A stretch of DNA of 64,000 bases from Microvirga sp. SRT01 (lineage in GTDB: Bacteria > Pseudomonadota > Alphaproteobacteria > Sphingomonadales > Sphingomonadaceae). Within the stretch, counting starts at the first letter, position 1. Each line of letters starts with the position of its first letter. This document shows positions 24,222-33,868 of this stretch, piece after piece. A program made the translations under genes and the position numbers. The notes under the pieces were generated by a model. That model ran no database searches. It was not told where the DNA came from and saw only the letters and a list, made by a program, of their open reading frames with translations. The stretch is taken from positions 102,528 to 166,527 of the forward strand of contig JAGSNX010000007.1 of the NCBI GenBank assembly GCA_018139225.1, read 5' to 3'.

Positions 24222-26804
24222 ATGCGCAGCGGTGTCATTACGGGCGGTGTCTTGGTAAGCGGTCTGGCGTTGGTCGCGGCGATGCCGGCCGTGGCAGCGG
24301 AGCGGCAGGTGCTGCCGGCGGACGTGGTGCCGCTGCATTACGATGTGGCGATTATGCCGGATGCGGCGGCGCTGAGCTTTTCGGGCGAGGTCGGCACCGA
24401 CGTGCAGGTCGCGACAACGACCGGGCGCATCGTCGTCAACGCCGCCGATCTGGTGCTGGATTCGGCGACGCTGGACGGCAAGACGCCGCTGACGATCGCG
24501 ATCGACAAGGCGGCGGAGACCGCGACACTGACCGCGCCGGGCATGATCGCGCCCGGCAGGCACCGCGTCACGATCCGCTGGCATGGCGCGATCAGCAAAT
24601 TCACGTCAGGCTTCTTCGCGCTCGACTATGACGATGCGGCTGGCACGAAGAAGCGGATGATCGCCACCAAGTTCGAACCGGCCGCCGCGCGCCGCTTCAT
24701 GCCTTTGTGGGACGAGCCCGCGCGCAAGGCGAGCTACACGCTGACGGCCGATGTCCCCGCCACCGATCTGGCGCTGTCGAACACGCCGGTCGCGAAGGAG
24801 GTCACGCTGCCGGGCGGGCGCAAGCGGGTGACGTTCGCGAAGACGCCGAAGATGTCTTCCTATCTGCTGTTCTTCGCGAGCGGCGATCTGGAGAGGCTGT
24901 CACGCAAGGACGGCAAGGTCGAGGTCGGGATCGTCACCCGCCGCGGCGTCGCGTCGCGCGGGCAGGAGGCGCTCGACACGGCGGTGCAGTTGCTGCCCTA
25001 TTACAACAGCTATTTCGGGGCCGAGTACCCGATCGCCAAGCTGGACCTGATCGCCGGGCCGGGATCGGGCAGCTTCAGCGCGATGGAGAATTGGGGCGCG
25101 ATCTTCTTCTTCGAGAACGCGTTGCTGCTCGATCCTGCCAGCATCACGGAATCGGCGCGGCAGCAGATCTATAGCGTGGTCGCGCACGAGATGGCGCACC
25201 AGTGGTTCGGCAATCTGGTGACGATGGACTGGTGGAACGACCTTTGGCTGAACGAGGGCTTCGCGAGCTGGATGGCGACGACCGCGACCTCGCGCTTCCA
25301 TCCCGAATGGAAGCCGTGGCTGGGCAGCCAGATCGACCGCGCGGGAGCGATGCGGCTCGATGCGCTGCCCGGCACGCATCCGGTGATCCAGGACGTGGCG
25401 AGCGGTCCCGCCGCCAATCAGGCGTTCGACGGCATCACTTACGGCAAGGGCGAGGCGGTGATCCGGATGCTGGAGGCGTATGTCGGTGCGATGCCGTTCC
25501 AGCGCGGGGTGCAGGCGTACATGGCTGCGCACGCCTACGGTAACACGGTTAACGACGACCTCTGGACCAGCATCGAGGCGGCGAGCGGCCAGCCTGTCGC
25601 GGCGATCGCGGCGGATTTTCTGGGGCAGGCGGGCGTGCCGCTGGTGAATGTCGCCGGAGGTGGCCCGGTGTCGCAGGGCCGGTTCAGCTTCGATCCGGCG
25701 GCGACGGCAGGGCGCTGGACCCTGCCGCTGACGATCCGGCCGCTGGCCGGCGGCTCGGGCCAGCCGTGGTTGATGACGGCCGCCACCACGCGGCTGCCGA
25801 CCGCCGCGCCGACGCTCGTCAATGCGGGCCAAGCGGCTTATGCGCGCGTCTCCTATGCGGCGCCGGCCTATGCGCCCGTGCTGGCGGCGTTTCCGAGCCT
25901 GCCGGCGGCGGACCAGATCGGGTTGTTGTCCGATGCCTGGGCGTTGGGACAGGCGGGAAAAGGCCCGGCCGCGCGTGCGCTGGAACTGGCCCGCGCGTTG
26001 CCCGCCGATGCCGATCCGCTGGCGTGGACGCAGGCGCTGTCGGCGATCGGCGAGACGACCGGTCTTGAGGCGGGCACCCCCGGTGACGCGGCGTGGCAGG
26101 GATGGGTGCGCGCGACCGTCGCCGCACCGTTTGCGCGGCTCGGCTGGACCGCGAAGCCGGGCGAGAGCGCCAACGACGCGATCCTGCGCGAGGCGCTGAT
26201 CTACACGCTGGGTCGCGCCGACGAGCCGACGGTGCTGGTGGAGGCGAAGCGTCGCTTCGCAGGCTGGCAGCGCGACAGGGCGAGCCTGCCCGCAGCGCTG
26301 GTGGATCCGGTGCTGATCCTGGCGGGGCGGAATGCCGACGCGGCGACGTTCGCGATGTTCCGCAGTGCAGCGAAAGCGGAGGCGGACCCGGAGCGCAAGG
26401 CGGCGCTCTACGCGTATATGGCAGGCGTACGGGACCCGGCGCTGGCGGCTGAGATGCTGACGATCGCGACCGGTGGAGAGGCGCCGCCGGCGCGCGCGGC
26501 GCGGCTGGTGGCGCAGGTCGCGCGCGTTCATCCCGACCTCGCGTGGACGCATGCGCTAGCAACGTTGCCGGCGGTGGCACCCAATCTCGACCTCCGCCAG
26601 CGCTTCCAATACCTGCCTTCCGTAGCGTCCGGCTCGGCGAGTGCAGCGCGCGCCGACGAATTGCATGCCATCGCCGCGCGCGATTTCCCGGAAGGGTCGC
26701 GCCGGTTCGCGGATCAGGCGGAGGCCGGCATCCGACAGCGCGCGCGGTTGAAGCAGACGATGCTGCCGAAGGTCGATCGCTGGATCGCTTCATCGGGACG
26801 TTAG
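24222..26804 (+). CDS. Secreted M1-family metallo-aminopeptidase
   Basis: Zinc aminopeptidase of 860 residues with a signal peptide (about 1-26, ending MPAVAAERQ), so periplasmic or secreted. The exopeptidase motif is SAMENWGAI, with Ser in place of the common Gly. The zinc site HEMAHQW puts H322, E323 and H326 in place, with E345 in NEGFASW as third ligand. The C-terminal helical domain (about 540-860) is complete. AGGGAGA upstream supports the ATG at 24222. It probably trims imported or secreted peptides from their N termini. Confidence 0.93.
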   Translation: MRSGVITGGVLVSGLALVAAMPAVAAERQVLPADVVPLHYDVAIMPDAAALSFSGEVGTDVQVATTTGRIVVNAADLVLDSATLDGKTPLTIAIDKAAETATLTAPGMIAPGRHRVTIRWHGAISKFTSGFFALDYDDAAGTKKRMIATKFEPAAARRFMPLWDEPARKASYTLTADVPATDLALSNTPVAKEVTLPGGRKRVTFAKTPKMSSYLLFFASGDLERLSRKDGKVEVGIVTRRGVASRGQEALDTAVQLLPYYNSYFGAEYPIAKLDLIAGPGSGSFSAMENWGAIFFFENALLLDPASITESARQQIYSVVAHEMAHQWFGNLVTMDWWNDLWLNEGFASWMATTATSRFHPEWKPWLGSQIDRAGAMRLDALPGTHPVIQDVASGPAANQAFDGITYGKGEAVIRMLEAYVGAMPFQRGVQAYMAAHAYGNTVNDDLWTSIEAASGQPVAAIAADFLGQAGVPLVNVAGGGPVSQGRFSFDPAATAGRWTLPLTIRPLAGGSGQPWLMTAATTRLPTAAPTLVNAGQAAYARVSYAAPAYAPVLAAFPSLPAADQIGLLSDAWALGQAGKGPAARALELARALPADADPLAWTQALSAIGETTGLEAGTPGDAAWQGWVRATVAAPFARLGWTAKPGESANDAILREALIYTLGRADEPTVLVEAKRRFAGWQRDRASLPAALVDPVLILAGRNADAATFAMFRSAAKAEADPERKAALYAYMAGVRDPALAAEMLTIATGGEAPPARAARLVAQVARVHPDLAWTHALATLPAVAPNLDLRQRFQYLPSVASGSASAARADELHAIAARDFPEGSRRFADQAEAGIRQRARLKQTMLPKVDRWIASSGR

Positions 26805-26816
26805 ATCAGAAAGCGC

Positions 26817-26843
26817 GGGGTGATCGCTTCTGCCGATCACCCC
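26817..26843 (+). terminator. Stem-loop after the aminopeptidase gene
   Basis: GGGGTGATCG (26817-26826), seven-base loop, CGATCACCCC (26834-26843). It begins 13 bp after the stop codon. The T run (AATTTT, about 26857-26863) is a little distant, so termination is likely but may be leaky. Confidence 0.75.
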
Positions 26844-26922
26844 CTGCGGCAATCTCAATTTTGCGATGCAGCATTTATCCCTACATGGGGGAGGCAATTC
26901 TAACCTGACAAAGGACATCGCA

Positions 26923-27486
26923 ATGTCGCTCATCGGCACCAAGCTGAAGCCGTTCACTACCCAGGCCTACCGCCAGGGCAAGTTCGTCACCGTCAGCGAC
27001 ACCGACGTTACGGGCAAGTGGGCGGTCTTCTTCTTCTACCCCGCCGATTTTACGTTCGTCTGCCCGACGGAGCTGGAGGATCTGGCCGACGTGTACCCGA
27101 CCCTGCAAAAGATGGGCGTCGAGGTGTACAGCGTGTCGACCGACACGCATTTCAGTCACAAGGCGTGGCACGACAGCTCGCCCGCGATCGGCAAGATCGA
27201 TTATTACATGCTGGGCGATCAGAACCACAGCATCAGCACCAGCTTCCAGATCCTGCGCGAAGGTCAGGGCCTCGCCGATCGCGGCACGTTCGTGATCGAT
27301 CCGGAGGGCGTGATCCAGCTGATCGAGGTCACCTCCGAGGGCGTCGGCCGCAATGCCGCCGAACTGCTGCGCAAGATCAAGGCTGCGCAGTACATCGCCG
27401 CACATCCGGGTGAGGTCTGCCCCGCCAAGTGGGAAGAGGGCGAAGAGACGCTCGCCCCATCGCTCGACCTCGTCGGCAAGATCTAA
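26923..27486 (+). CDS. ahpC: Alkyl hydroperoxide reductase subunit C (peroxiredoxin)
   Basis: Typical two-Cys peroxiredoxin of 187 residues. It reduces H2O2, organic peroxides and peroxynitrite. The peroxidatic C47 is in DFTFVCPTE and the resolving C166 in GEVCPAKW. The GGxG-like region and YF-type C-terminal residues seen in sensitive peroxiredoxins are altered here, ending SLDLVGKI. AAGGA lies upstream of the ATG. ahpF follows in the same direction, so C47/C166 is recycled by the adjacent flavoenzyme. No clear OxyR site could be read in the 118 bp upstream. Confidence 0.96.
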   Translation: MSLIGTKLKPFTTQAYRQGKFVTVSDTDVTGKWAVFFFYPADFTFVCPTELEDLADVYPTLQKMGVEVYSVSTDTHFSHKAWHDSSPAIGKIDYYMLGDQNHSISTSFQILREGQGLADRGTFVIDPEGVIQLIEVTSEGVGRNAAELLRKIKAAQYIAAHPGEVCPAKWEEGEETLAPSLDLVGKI

Positions 27487-27538
27487 GCATATCGGTTTCC
27501 GGTCTCCATCTCTCCCCCGACGGGAGGCCGGATGACGG

Positions 27539-27563
27539 CCCGGGGCACCCCCTCCGCCCCGGG
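27539..27563 (+). terminator. GC-rich stem-loop between ahpC and ahpF
   Basis: CCCGGGGC (27539-27546), nine-base loop, GCCCCGGG (27556-27563), followed by TCGTTTCAATTT. It probably acts as an attenuator or mRNA stabiliser, giving more AhpC than AhpF from one promoter. Confidence 0.65.
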
Positions 27564-27593
27564 TCGTTTCAATTTACAGCGGAGTTTTTCGCC

Positions 27594-29174
27594 ATGCTCG
27601 ACGCCAATCTGACGCAGCAGTTGAAGGCCTATCTGGTCAACATCCGCGAGCCGATCGAACTGGTCGCCAGCACGGGTGACGACGCCAAGAGCCGCGACAT
27701 GGCGGCCTTGCTCGACGAGATCGCGGTGCTGTCCGACGAGATCACCGTGGTGCGTGGCGACGACAAGCGCGTACCCAGCTTCCTGATCCGGCGGGCGTCG
27801 GACGCCGCCGTCGCCGTGCGGTTCGCCGGTCTGCCGATGGGGCATGAGTTCACGTCGCTGGTGCTGGCGCTGTTGCAGGTCGGCGGCCACCCTTCGCGCG
27901 CGGCGCAGGGGCTGCTCGATCAGGTGCGCGCGCTGGACGGCGATTACGCGTTCGAGACCTATTATTCGTTGACCTGCCAGAACTGCCCGGACGTGGTGCA
28001 GGCGCTGAATCTGATGGCGGTGCTGAACCCGCGCGTCACGCACACCGCGATCGACGGCGCGCTGTTCCAGAGCGAGGTCGCGGACCGCAAGGTGATGGCG
28101 GTGCCGACCGTGTTCCTGAACGGGGAGAGCTTCGGTCAGGGCCGGATGGAGTTGGAGCAGATCGTCGCCCGGCTCGACACGGGTGCGAGCGCGAAGGCGG
28201 CGGCGAAGCTGGCGGAGAAGGAGCCGTTCGACGTGCTGATCGTCGGTGGTGGTCCGGCCGGCGCTGCGGCGGCGATCTATGCGGCGCGCAAGGGCATCCG
28301 CACCGGCATCGCGGCGGAGCGGTTCGGCGGGCAGGTGCTCGACACGATGGCGATCGAGAACTTCGTGTCGGTGCAACATACCGAAGGGCCGAAGCTGGCC
28401 GCGCATCTGGAGAGCCATGTGAGGCAGTACGATGTCGACATCATGAACCTGCAACGCGCCACGGCGCTGGTGCCGGCGACCGAGGTCGGCGGGCTGCATC
28501 GGGTGACGCTGGAAAACGGCGCGACGCTGTCGGGCCGAACCGTGATCCTGTCGCCGGGTGCGCGCTGGCGGCAGATGGGCGTGCCGGGTGAGGACGCGTA
28601 CAAGAACAAGGGTGTGGCCTACTGTCCGCATTGCGACGGGCCGCTGTTCAAGGGCAAGCGCGTGGCGGTGATCGGCGGCGGCAATTCCGGCGTCGAGGCG
28701 GCGATCGATCTGGCGGGCATTGTCGCGCACGTGACGTTGATCGAATATGACGCCGATCTGCGCGCCGACGCGGTGTTGCAGCGGAAGCTTGCCAGCTTGC
28801 CGAACGTCCGGATCGTCACGTCCGCACTGACGACCGAAGTCACCGGCGACGGCGAGCGGGTGACCGGCCTGACCTACCGCGATCGCAATCACGACACACT
28901 GCACGAGGTCGCGCTGGAGGGCGTGTTCGTACAGATCGGGCTGGTGCCGAACACCGAATGGCTGGGCGATGCGCTGGCGTTGTCGCCGCGCGGCGAGATC
29001 GAGATCGACCATCGCGGGCATACCTCGCGGCCGGGCATCTTCGCCGCCGGCGATGCGACGACGGAGCCGTTCAAGCAGATCGTCGTAGCAATGGGGGCAG
29101 GATCGACGGCGGCACTGGCGGCGTTCGACCACCTGATCCGGCTGGCACCCGAGGATGTTCTGGCGGCTGCGTGA
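27594..29174 (+). CDS. ahpF: Alkyl hydroperoxide reductase subunit F
   Basis: Flavoprotein disulfide reductase, 526 residues, that passes electrons from NADH to AhpC. An N-terminal pair of thioredoxin folds holds a redox CxxC (C128/C131, in SLTCQNCPD). The thioredoxin-reductase-like part starts near 210 with FAD motif VGGGPAGAAAA. The second CxxC is C344/C347 (YCPHCDGP), the NAD motif is IGGGNSGVEAA, and GIFAAGDATT lies near the end. Domain order and length match AhpF rather than TrxB. Confidence 0.96.
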   Translation: MLDANLTQQLKAYLVNIREPIELVASTGDDAKSRDMAALLDEIAVLSDEITVVRGDDKRVPSFLIRRASDAAVAVRFAGLPMGHEFTSLVLALLQVGGHPSRAAQGLLDQVRALDGDYAFETYYSLTCQNCPDVVQALNLMAVLNPRVTHTAIDGALFQSEVADRKVMAVPTVFLNGESFGQGRMELEQIVARLDTGASAKAAAKLAEKEPFDVLIVGGGPAGAAAAIYAARKGIRTGIAAERFGGQVLDTMAIENFVSVQHTEGPKLAAHLESHVRQYDVDIMNLQRATALVPATEVGGLHRVTLENGATLSGRTVILSPGARWRQMGVPGEDAYKNKGVAYCPHCDGPLFKGKRVAVIGGGNSGVEAAIDLAGIVAHVTLIEYDADLRADAVLQRKLASLPNVRIVTSALTTEVTGDGERVTGLTYRDRNHDTLHEVALEGVFVQIGLVPNTEWLGDALALSPRGEIEIDHRGHTSRPGIFAAGDATTEPFKQIVVAMGAGSTAALAAFDHLIRLAPEDVLAAA

Positions 29175-29790
29175 GGGGTGACGTGGCGCGGCCGGGCTAA
29201 CCCTCGTCATGTTGGGCGGTGGGCGGCTTTACGGAGTAGGTTTCGGTAAGCGTTCCCCGACATGCGCAAGCCGTGACACGACGATCCAGGGCCGATCGAC
29301 ATTCACGGTTTGTAGTGCATGTCGCACTCCACTCACCGTCACCCCAAATTTTCCCGTTGTCTGCCGGGCCAAGCTCTGAGGGTCGTTCACCTTACGTGCG
29401 AAAATCCCCCCGTCGGGCCCTGAACAGCTACGTTGCCGCGCTGCCTTACTGCATCGTTGAACGACGATATGTGGGATCAGCGTTGTCTAGCGGATGGCCT
29501 GGCGTCGTCGGCTTCTTCTGAAGGGTATGTCTGGAGCGATGAGCAGGCGAGGTTTTCGGCGACCAGCAGCCGCTCGTGAAGCCCCGTGAGGGGTGTAAAG
29601 CCTAGATCGTTGGCTCTAGCGAATGCTCTGAACGTCGGCAGTCTTTCTTCCTAGCCGGCCACTTCGCCTACGCGCCAGCGATGCGGCCGGTCGGACGTCC
29701 TCAGACCACCTCGACCGGCTCCGCAACGCTTCCCCGAATGGGAGGGAAGGCCCGGAACGAAACCTTCCGAACCTACGCCGGCAGACAGGA
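29175..29790. other. Gap without recognisable gene
   Basis: About 600 bp between ahpF and a small leftward gene. No frame shows good codon use or a known family. A half copy of the CGTCACCCCA element is at 29337-29346. The segment 29720-29785 (minus strand) can form a GU-containing hairpin that might terminate the DUF3072-like gene. Confidence 0.45.
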
Positions 29791-30009
29791 TCAGTCGTTC
29801 TTGCCGCGCCCGGTCTTGCTCTGAAGCTCGTCAATGCGCTTCGACGCATCCGCTTTGCTCAGCGTGTCGTCGAATTCTTCATGCGCCTCTTCGGACAGCG
29901 TCTTGAGATAGCTGGCCTGCGCGCCGGTCATCGCCTCGTCGCCGGTCGTCCAGTCGTCGGGGTCCTTCTCTGCGTTGGAGAAGGGTTCGGATTTCGGGTT
30001 GTCGGTCAT
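29791..30009 (-). CDS. DUF3072-like small acidic protein
   Basis: 72 residues, cytosolic and strongly acidic. The segment DPDDWTTGDEAMTGAQASYL followed by KTLSEEAHEEFDDTLSKADASKRIDELQ matches the DUF3072 pattern as I recall it. That family is short, mainly helical and of unknown function. AAAGGAATT precedes the ATG at 30009. Longer starts (to 30063) add a poor basic stretch and are rejected. It is 67 bp downstream of ald on the same strand. Confidence 0.8.
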   Translation of the reverse strand: MTDNPKSEPFSNAEKDPDDWTTGDEAMTGAQASYLKTLSEEAHEEFDDTLSKADASKRIDELQSKTGRGKND

Positions 30010-30076
30010 CGTGAATTCCTTTCGCGATCGACCAACAACCCTGTTCCGTGTTCGTTCCATCAAGCCGGTGCGAAAC

Positions 30077-31177
30077 TCAGGCCGGTTCGAACGTCAGATC
30101 AAGCGCTTCGGCCACCGCCTGATGGCGAATCTTGCCCTGCGACACGTTCAGTCCAGCCGCCAGATGGGGGTCGGCGGCCATCGCCGCCTCGGCTCCCAGA
30201 TTGGCCAGCTTCAGCGCGAACGGCAGCGTCGCGTTGTTGAGCGCGAACGCGGAGGTCCGCGCGACAGCACCCGGCATGTTGGCGACGCAGTAATGGATCA
30301 CGCCGTCGACCTTGAACACCGGGTCCTCGTGCGTGGTGGCGTGCGAGGTTTCGAAACAGCCGCCCTGATCGATCGCGATATCGACCAGCACGCTGCCGCG
30401 CTTCATCGTCTTCAGCATCTCGCGCGTGACCAGCTTGGGGGCGGCGGCACCCGGCACCAGCACCGCCCCGATGACGAGGTGCGCGTTCTTCACCGCCGCC
30501 GCGATCGCCGCCTTGCTGGCATAGGCGGTCTTGATCTGGCTGGAAAAGAACATATCCAGCTCGGCCAATCTCGCCATGTTCAGGTCGTAGATCGTCACGT
30601 CGGCGCGCATGCCCACCGCCATCTGCGCCGCGTTGATACCCGATACGCCGCCGCCCAGGATCGCGACCTTCGCCGGCGCGACGCCGGGTACGCCGCCGAG
30701 CAGGATGCCGCGGCCGCCCTGTTCCTTTTCCAGATAATGTGCGCCGACCTGAACCGACATCCGGCCCGCGACTTCGCTCATCGGCTTCAAGAGCGGCAGA
30801 CCGCCGCCCTGCGCCGTCACCGTCTCGTACGCGATGCAGGTCGCGCCGGACTTCATCAGCCCCTCCGCCTGCGGCTTGTCGGCTGCGAGGTGGAGGTAGG
30901 TGAACAGCAGGTGGCGTGGTTCCAGCATCGCGATCTCGACCGCCTGCGGCTCCTTCACCTTCACGATCATCTCGGCCGCGGCGAACACCGACTTCGCATC
31001 CGGCAGGATCGTCGCGCCGACCGCTTCGTAATCCGCATCCTCGAAGTCGATGCCGGCACCCGCCTGCGCCTCGACCACGACCTCGTGACCCGCCGACACC
31101 AGCTCTGCAACGGACGGGGGCGTCAGACCGACGCGATACTCGTGATTCTTGATTTCCTTGGGAACACCGATTTTCAC
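30077..31177 (-). CDS. ald: Alanine dehydrogenase
   Basis: NAD-dependent enzyme of 366 residues interconverting L-alanine and pyruvate plus ammonia. The N terminus MKIGVPKEIKNHEYRVGLTP is canonical; the Arg and Lys of the pyruvate site (EYRVGLTP and KVKEP) and the catalytic His in YLHLAAD are present. The NAD motif is ILGGGVSGINAA. With the leucine dehydrogenase at 8 kb it gives the cell two amino acid deaminases. A 162-bp divergent region separates it from kup. Confidence 0.96.
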   Translation of the reverse strand: MKIGVPKEIKNHEYRVGLTPPSVAELVSAGHEVVVEAQAGAGIDFEDADYEAVGATILPDAKSVFAAAEMIVKVKEPQAVEIAMLEPRHLLFTYLHLAADKPQAEGLMKSGATCIAYETVTAQGGGLPLLKPMSEVAGRMSVQVGAHYLEKEQGGRGILLGGVPGVAPAKVAILGGGVSGINAAQMAVGMRADVTIYDLNMARLAELDMFFSSQIKTAYASKAAIAAAVKNAHLVIGAVLVPGAAAPKLVTREMLKTMKRGSVLVDIAIDQGGCFETSHATTHEDPVFKVDGVIHYCVANMPGAVARTSAFALNNATLPFALKLANLGAEAAMAADPHLAAGLNVSQGKIRHQAVAEALDLTFEPA

Positions 31178-31339
31178 AGAACCGCTCCTATTCGATTGTT
31201 GCGCCGGCTATAGCGGTCTGCCTGCGGCGTTGCACGCGTCGCAGCACAGGTGTAGGCGAAGCGGCATGACGAACAGGGGCGTTGACGGGCTGAATAGCCC
31301 CTATCGTACTGATAACGCACGACTTGGAGCGTCGCGGCC

Positions 31340-33259
31340 GTGACCGCGACGCAGGTGGCGACGGAGTCGGTTCCGTCGCCGGGCGACAGCAGCCATCACC
31401 ACGGTGACGGCATGCTGAAGCTATCGCTGGGCGCGATCGGCATCGTCTTCGGCGATATCGGCACCAGCCCGCTCTACGCTTTCAGGGAGACGTTCGCGGG
31501 GCATCACCCGCTGACGCTCGATCCGGCGCACATCATGGGCGTGCTCAGCCTGATGTTCTGGTCGATGATGATCGTCGTGACCGTCAAATACGTCATCATC
31601 ATCATGCGTGCCGACAACAAAGGAGAGGGGGGCAGTCTCGCGCTGCTCGCGCTGATCTCCGGCAAGACCAAGGTCAAACGCTGGAGCAACGGCATCGTCC
31701 TGCTCGGCGTCTTTGCGACAGCCCTGTTCTACGGCGACAGCATGATCACGCCGGCCGTGTCGGTGCTGTCCGCGGTCGAAGGGGTGGCCGTCGCGGCGCC
31801 GGCGTTTGCCGGCTTGGTGCTGCCGATCGCCGTCATAATCCTGATCTTCCTGTTCTCGATCCAGCGTGGCGGCACGTCGCGGGTCGGCCTGTATTTCGGG
31901 CCGATCATGCTCGTTTATTTCGGCACGATCTCGGTGCTGGGCACGCTCAGCGTCATCCAGAACCCGGGCGTGCTCTGGGCGTTTTCCCCACACTACGCCG
32001 TCGAGTTCTTCCTGATGGACCCGCTTCGCGCGTTTCTGGCGCTCGGCTCCGTCGTGCTTGCAGTGACCGGGGCAGAGGCGCTGTACGCCGATATGGGCCA
32101 TTTCGGACGGCGACCGATCGGGCTGTCGTGGCTGTGGTTCGTGCTGCCGGCCCTGATGCTCAACTATATGGGGCAGGGCGCCTTGCTGTTCCGCGAGGGT
32201 GCGGCGGCGCTGGAGAGCCCGTTCTACATGCTCGCGCCGGAGGGGCTGCGCCTGCCGCTCGTCATCCTTGCGACGGCGGCGGCGATCATCGCCAGTCAGG
32301 CGGTCATTTCGGGCGCGTTCTCCGTGACGCAGCAGGCGATCCAGCTCGGCTTCATGCCCCGTCTTCGGATCGAGCATACCAGCGCCTCGACCGTAGGTCA
32401 GATCTATATCCCGCTCATCAACTGGCTGTTGATGGTAATGGTGATCCTGCTCGTCCTGAGCTTCCGGACCTCGTCCGCACTGACCTCGGCGTACGGGATC
32501 GCGGTGACGGGGGCGATGTTCATCGACACCTGCCTGCTCGCGGTGGTGCTGTTCCGCCTGTGGAAGTGGCCGCCCTATGCCGCGGTGCCGTTGCTGACCG
32601 TGTTCTTCATCGTCGACGGCGCATACCTCAGCGCAAACCTGACCAAGATCCCCGCCGGCGGCTGGTTCCCGCTGCTGGTCGGTTTCATCGTATTCACATT
32701 CCTCACGACGTGGTCGAAGGGGCGCAAGTTGATGATCGAGCGCCTGCGCGAGGCGGCGATGCCGATCAAGGTGTTCATCGCGTCGGCCGCCACCTCCGCC
32801 AGCCGGGTGCCCGGCACGGCGGTTTTCATGACGTCAACGGCTGACGGCGTTCCGCACGCGCTGCTCCACAACCTCAAGCACAACAAGGTCCTGCACGAGC
32901 GGATCATCCTGCTGACCGTGGCGATTGCGGGTCAGCCTTATTGGCCGGAGGCCGATCGGGTGCAGCATGACGATCTCGGTGACGGTTTCCACCGCATGGT
33001 CCTGAAGTTCGGCTTCATGGAGGAGGCGAACGTGCCTGCCGCGCTCAAGCACGCGCACAGCGTGGGGCCGGAGTTCCGGATGATGGAGACGAGCTTCTTC
33101 CTGTCGCGCCAGACGCTGATCGCGTCGGAACGGCCGGGCATGGCGCTGTGGCGCGAAAAGCTGTTCGCGTGGATGCTGCGTAATGCCGAAAGCGCGATGG
33201 AGTTCTTCCGCCTGCCCACGAACCGCGTCGTCGAACTCGGCAGCCAGGTCGAGATTTGA
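31340..33259 (+). CDS. kup: Kup-type potassium uptake protein
   Basis: KUP/HAK/KT family K+ transporter, 639 residues, about 12 membrane helices then a soluble C-terminal domain of about 150 residues. The family signature GVVFGDIGTSPLYA appears here as GIVFGDIGTSPLYAF, and DNKGEGGSLALLAL is also intact. It takes up K+ with protons. The GTG at 31340 has TTGGAG upstream; the N-terminal 25 residues are His-rich (HHHGDG) and poorly conserved. Its stop overlaps the start of the next gene. Confidence 0.95.
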   Translation: MTATQVATESVPSPGDSSHHHGDGMLKLSLGAIGIVFGDIGTSPLYAFRETFAGHHPLTLDPAHIMGVLSLMFWSMMIVVTVKYVIIIMRADNKGEGGSLALLALISGKTKVKRWSNGIVLLGVFATALFYGDSMITPAVSVLSAVEGVAVAAPAFAGLVLPIAVIILIFLFSIQRGGTSRVGLYFGPIMLVYFGTISVLGTLSVIQNPGVLWAFSPHYAVEFFLMDPLRAFLALGSVVLAVTGAEALYADMGHFGRRPIGLSWLWFVLPALMLNYMGQGALLFREGAAALESPFYMLAPEGLRLPLVILATAAAIIASQAVISGAFSVTQQAIQLGFMPRLRIEHTSASTVGQIYIPLINWLLMVMVILLVLSFRTSSALTSAYGIAVTGAMFIDTCLLAVVLFRLWKWPPYAAVPLLTVFFIVDGAYLSANLTKIPAGGWFPLLVGFIVFTFLTTWSKGRKLMIERLREAAMPIKVFIASAATSASRVPGTAVFMTSTADGVPHALLHNLKHNKVLHERIILLTVAIAGQPYWPEADRVQHDDLGDGFHRMVLKFGFMEEANVPAALKHAHSVGPEFRMMETSFFLSRQTLIASERPGMALWREKLFAWMLRNAESAMEFFRLPTNRVVELGSQVEI

Positions 33260-33798
33260 CGCGGGTCGCGGTGTCGTCGGGCACGCTCGGGGAGGGGCCC
33301 GCCCCGATCATCGTCACGGCGCTGTTCGGCCGCAACGATCAGGGCTGGTTCGATGCGCAGCGGGCGGAGTTCTTCCCGCCCGAACGCAACGTGCTGGCCG
33401 CGCATTGCACGCTGTTTCACCACCTGCCGCCCTCCGCAGCGGACGAACTCAAGCATCGGCTGTCGCAGGCGACCCGCGGCGTCCGAGCCCCCGACGCGCG
33501 GGTCGGCGGCCTGATGTCGCTCGGCCGCGGCGTCGCCTATCGCATCGAATCGCCGGCGCTGGTTGCGATCCGGTCGGACCTCGTCGAGGCGTTCGCCGGC
33601 CTGCTGACGCCGCAGGATGCCGGTGGTTGGCGTCCGCACGTGACGATCCAGAACAAGGTCACGCCATCCGTGGCGAAACTGCTGCTCGACCGCCTCGGCC
33701 GCGACTTCAAGCCGCGCACTGTCGAGCTCGCGGGACTGGCGACGTGGTGGTATCGCGGCGGCCCTTGGGACCCGTTGTCGCGCCACATGTTCGCGTGA
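33256..33798 (+). CDS. 2H phosphoesterase (2'-5' RNA ligase/LigT-like)
   Basis: About 180 residues with the two HxT/Sx motifs that define 2H phosphoesterases: AHCTLF (about residue 50) and PHVTIQ (about 128). These enzymes act on 2',3'-cyclic phosphates or 2'-5' linkages in RNA or nucleotides. The TTG at 33256 would overlap the kup stop as TTGA. GTG at 33271 (MSSGTLGEGPAPI) is a reasonable alternative. tRNA-Met lies 70 bp downstream, but a role in tRNA processing is only a guess. Confidence 0.85.
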   Translation: MTRVAVSSGTLGEGPAPIIVTALFGRNDQGWFDAQRAEFFPPERNVLAAHCTLFHHLPPSAADELKHRLSQATRGVRAPDARVGGLMSLGRGVAYRIESPALVAIRSDLVEAFAGLLTPQDAGGWRPHVTIQNKVTPSVAKLLLDRLGRDFKPRTVELAGLATWWYRGGPWDPLSRHMFA

Positions 33799-33868
33799 CG
33801 CGGAATCCCGCCAAACCCGCTTGACCGATTCCCGAAGCCCTCCTATCAGCGCCGCTCCTTCGGGCTGT

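Noticed and set aside
24222..26804. SAMEN instead of GAMEN as a defect in the aminopeptidase
   Set aside because: Ser at this position occurs in many bacterial M1 peptidases as far as I recall, and the zinc site is complete.
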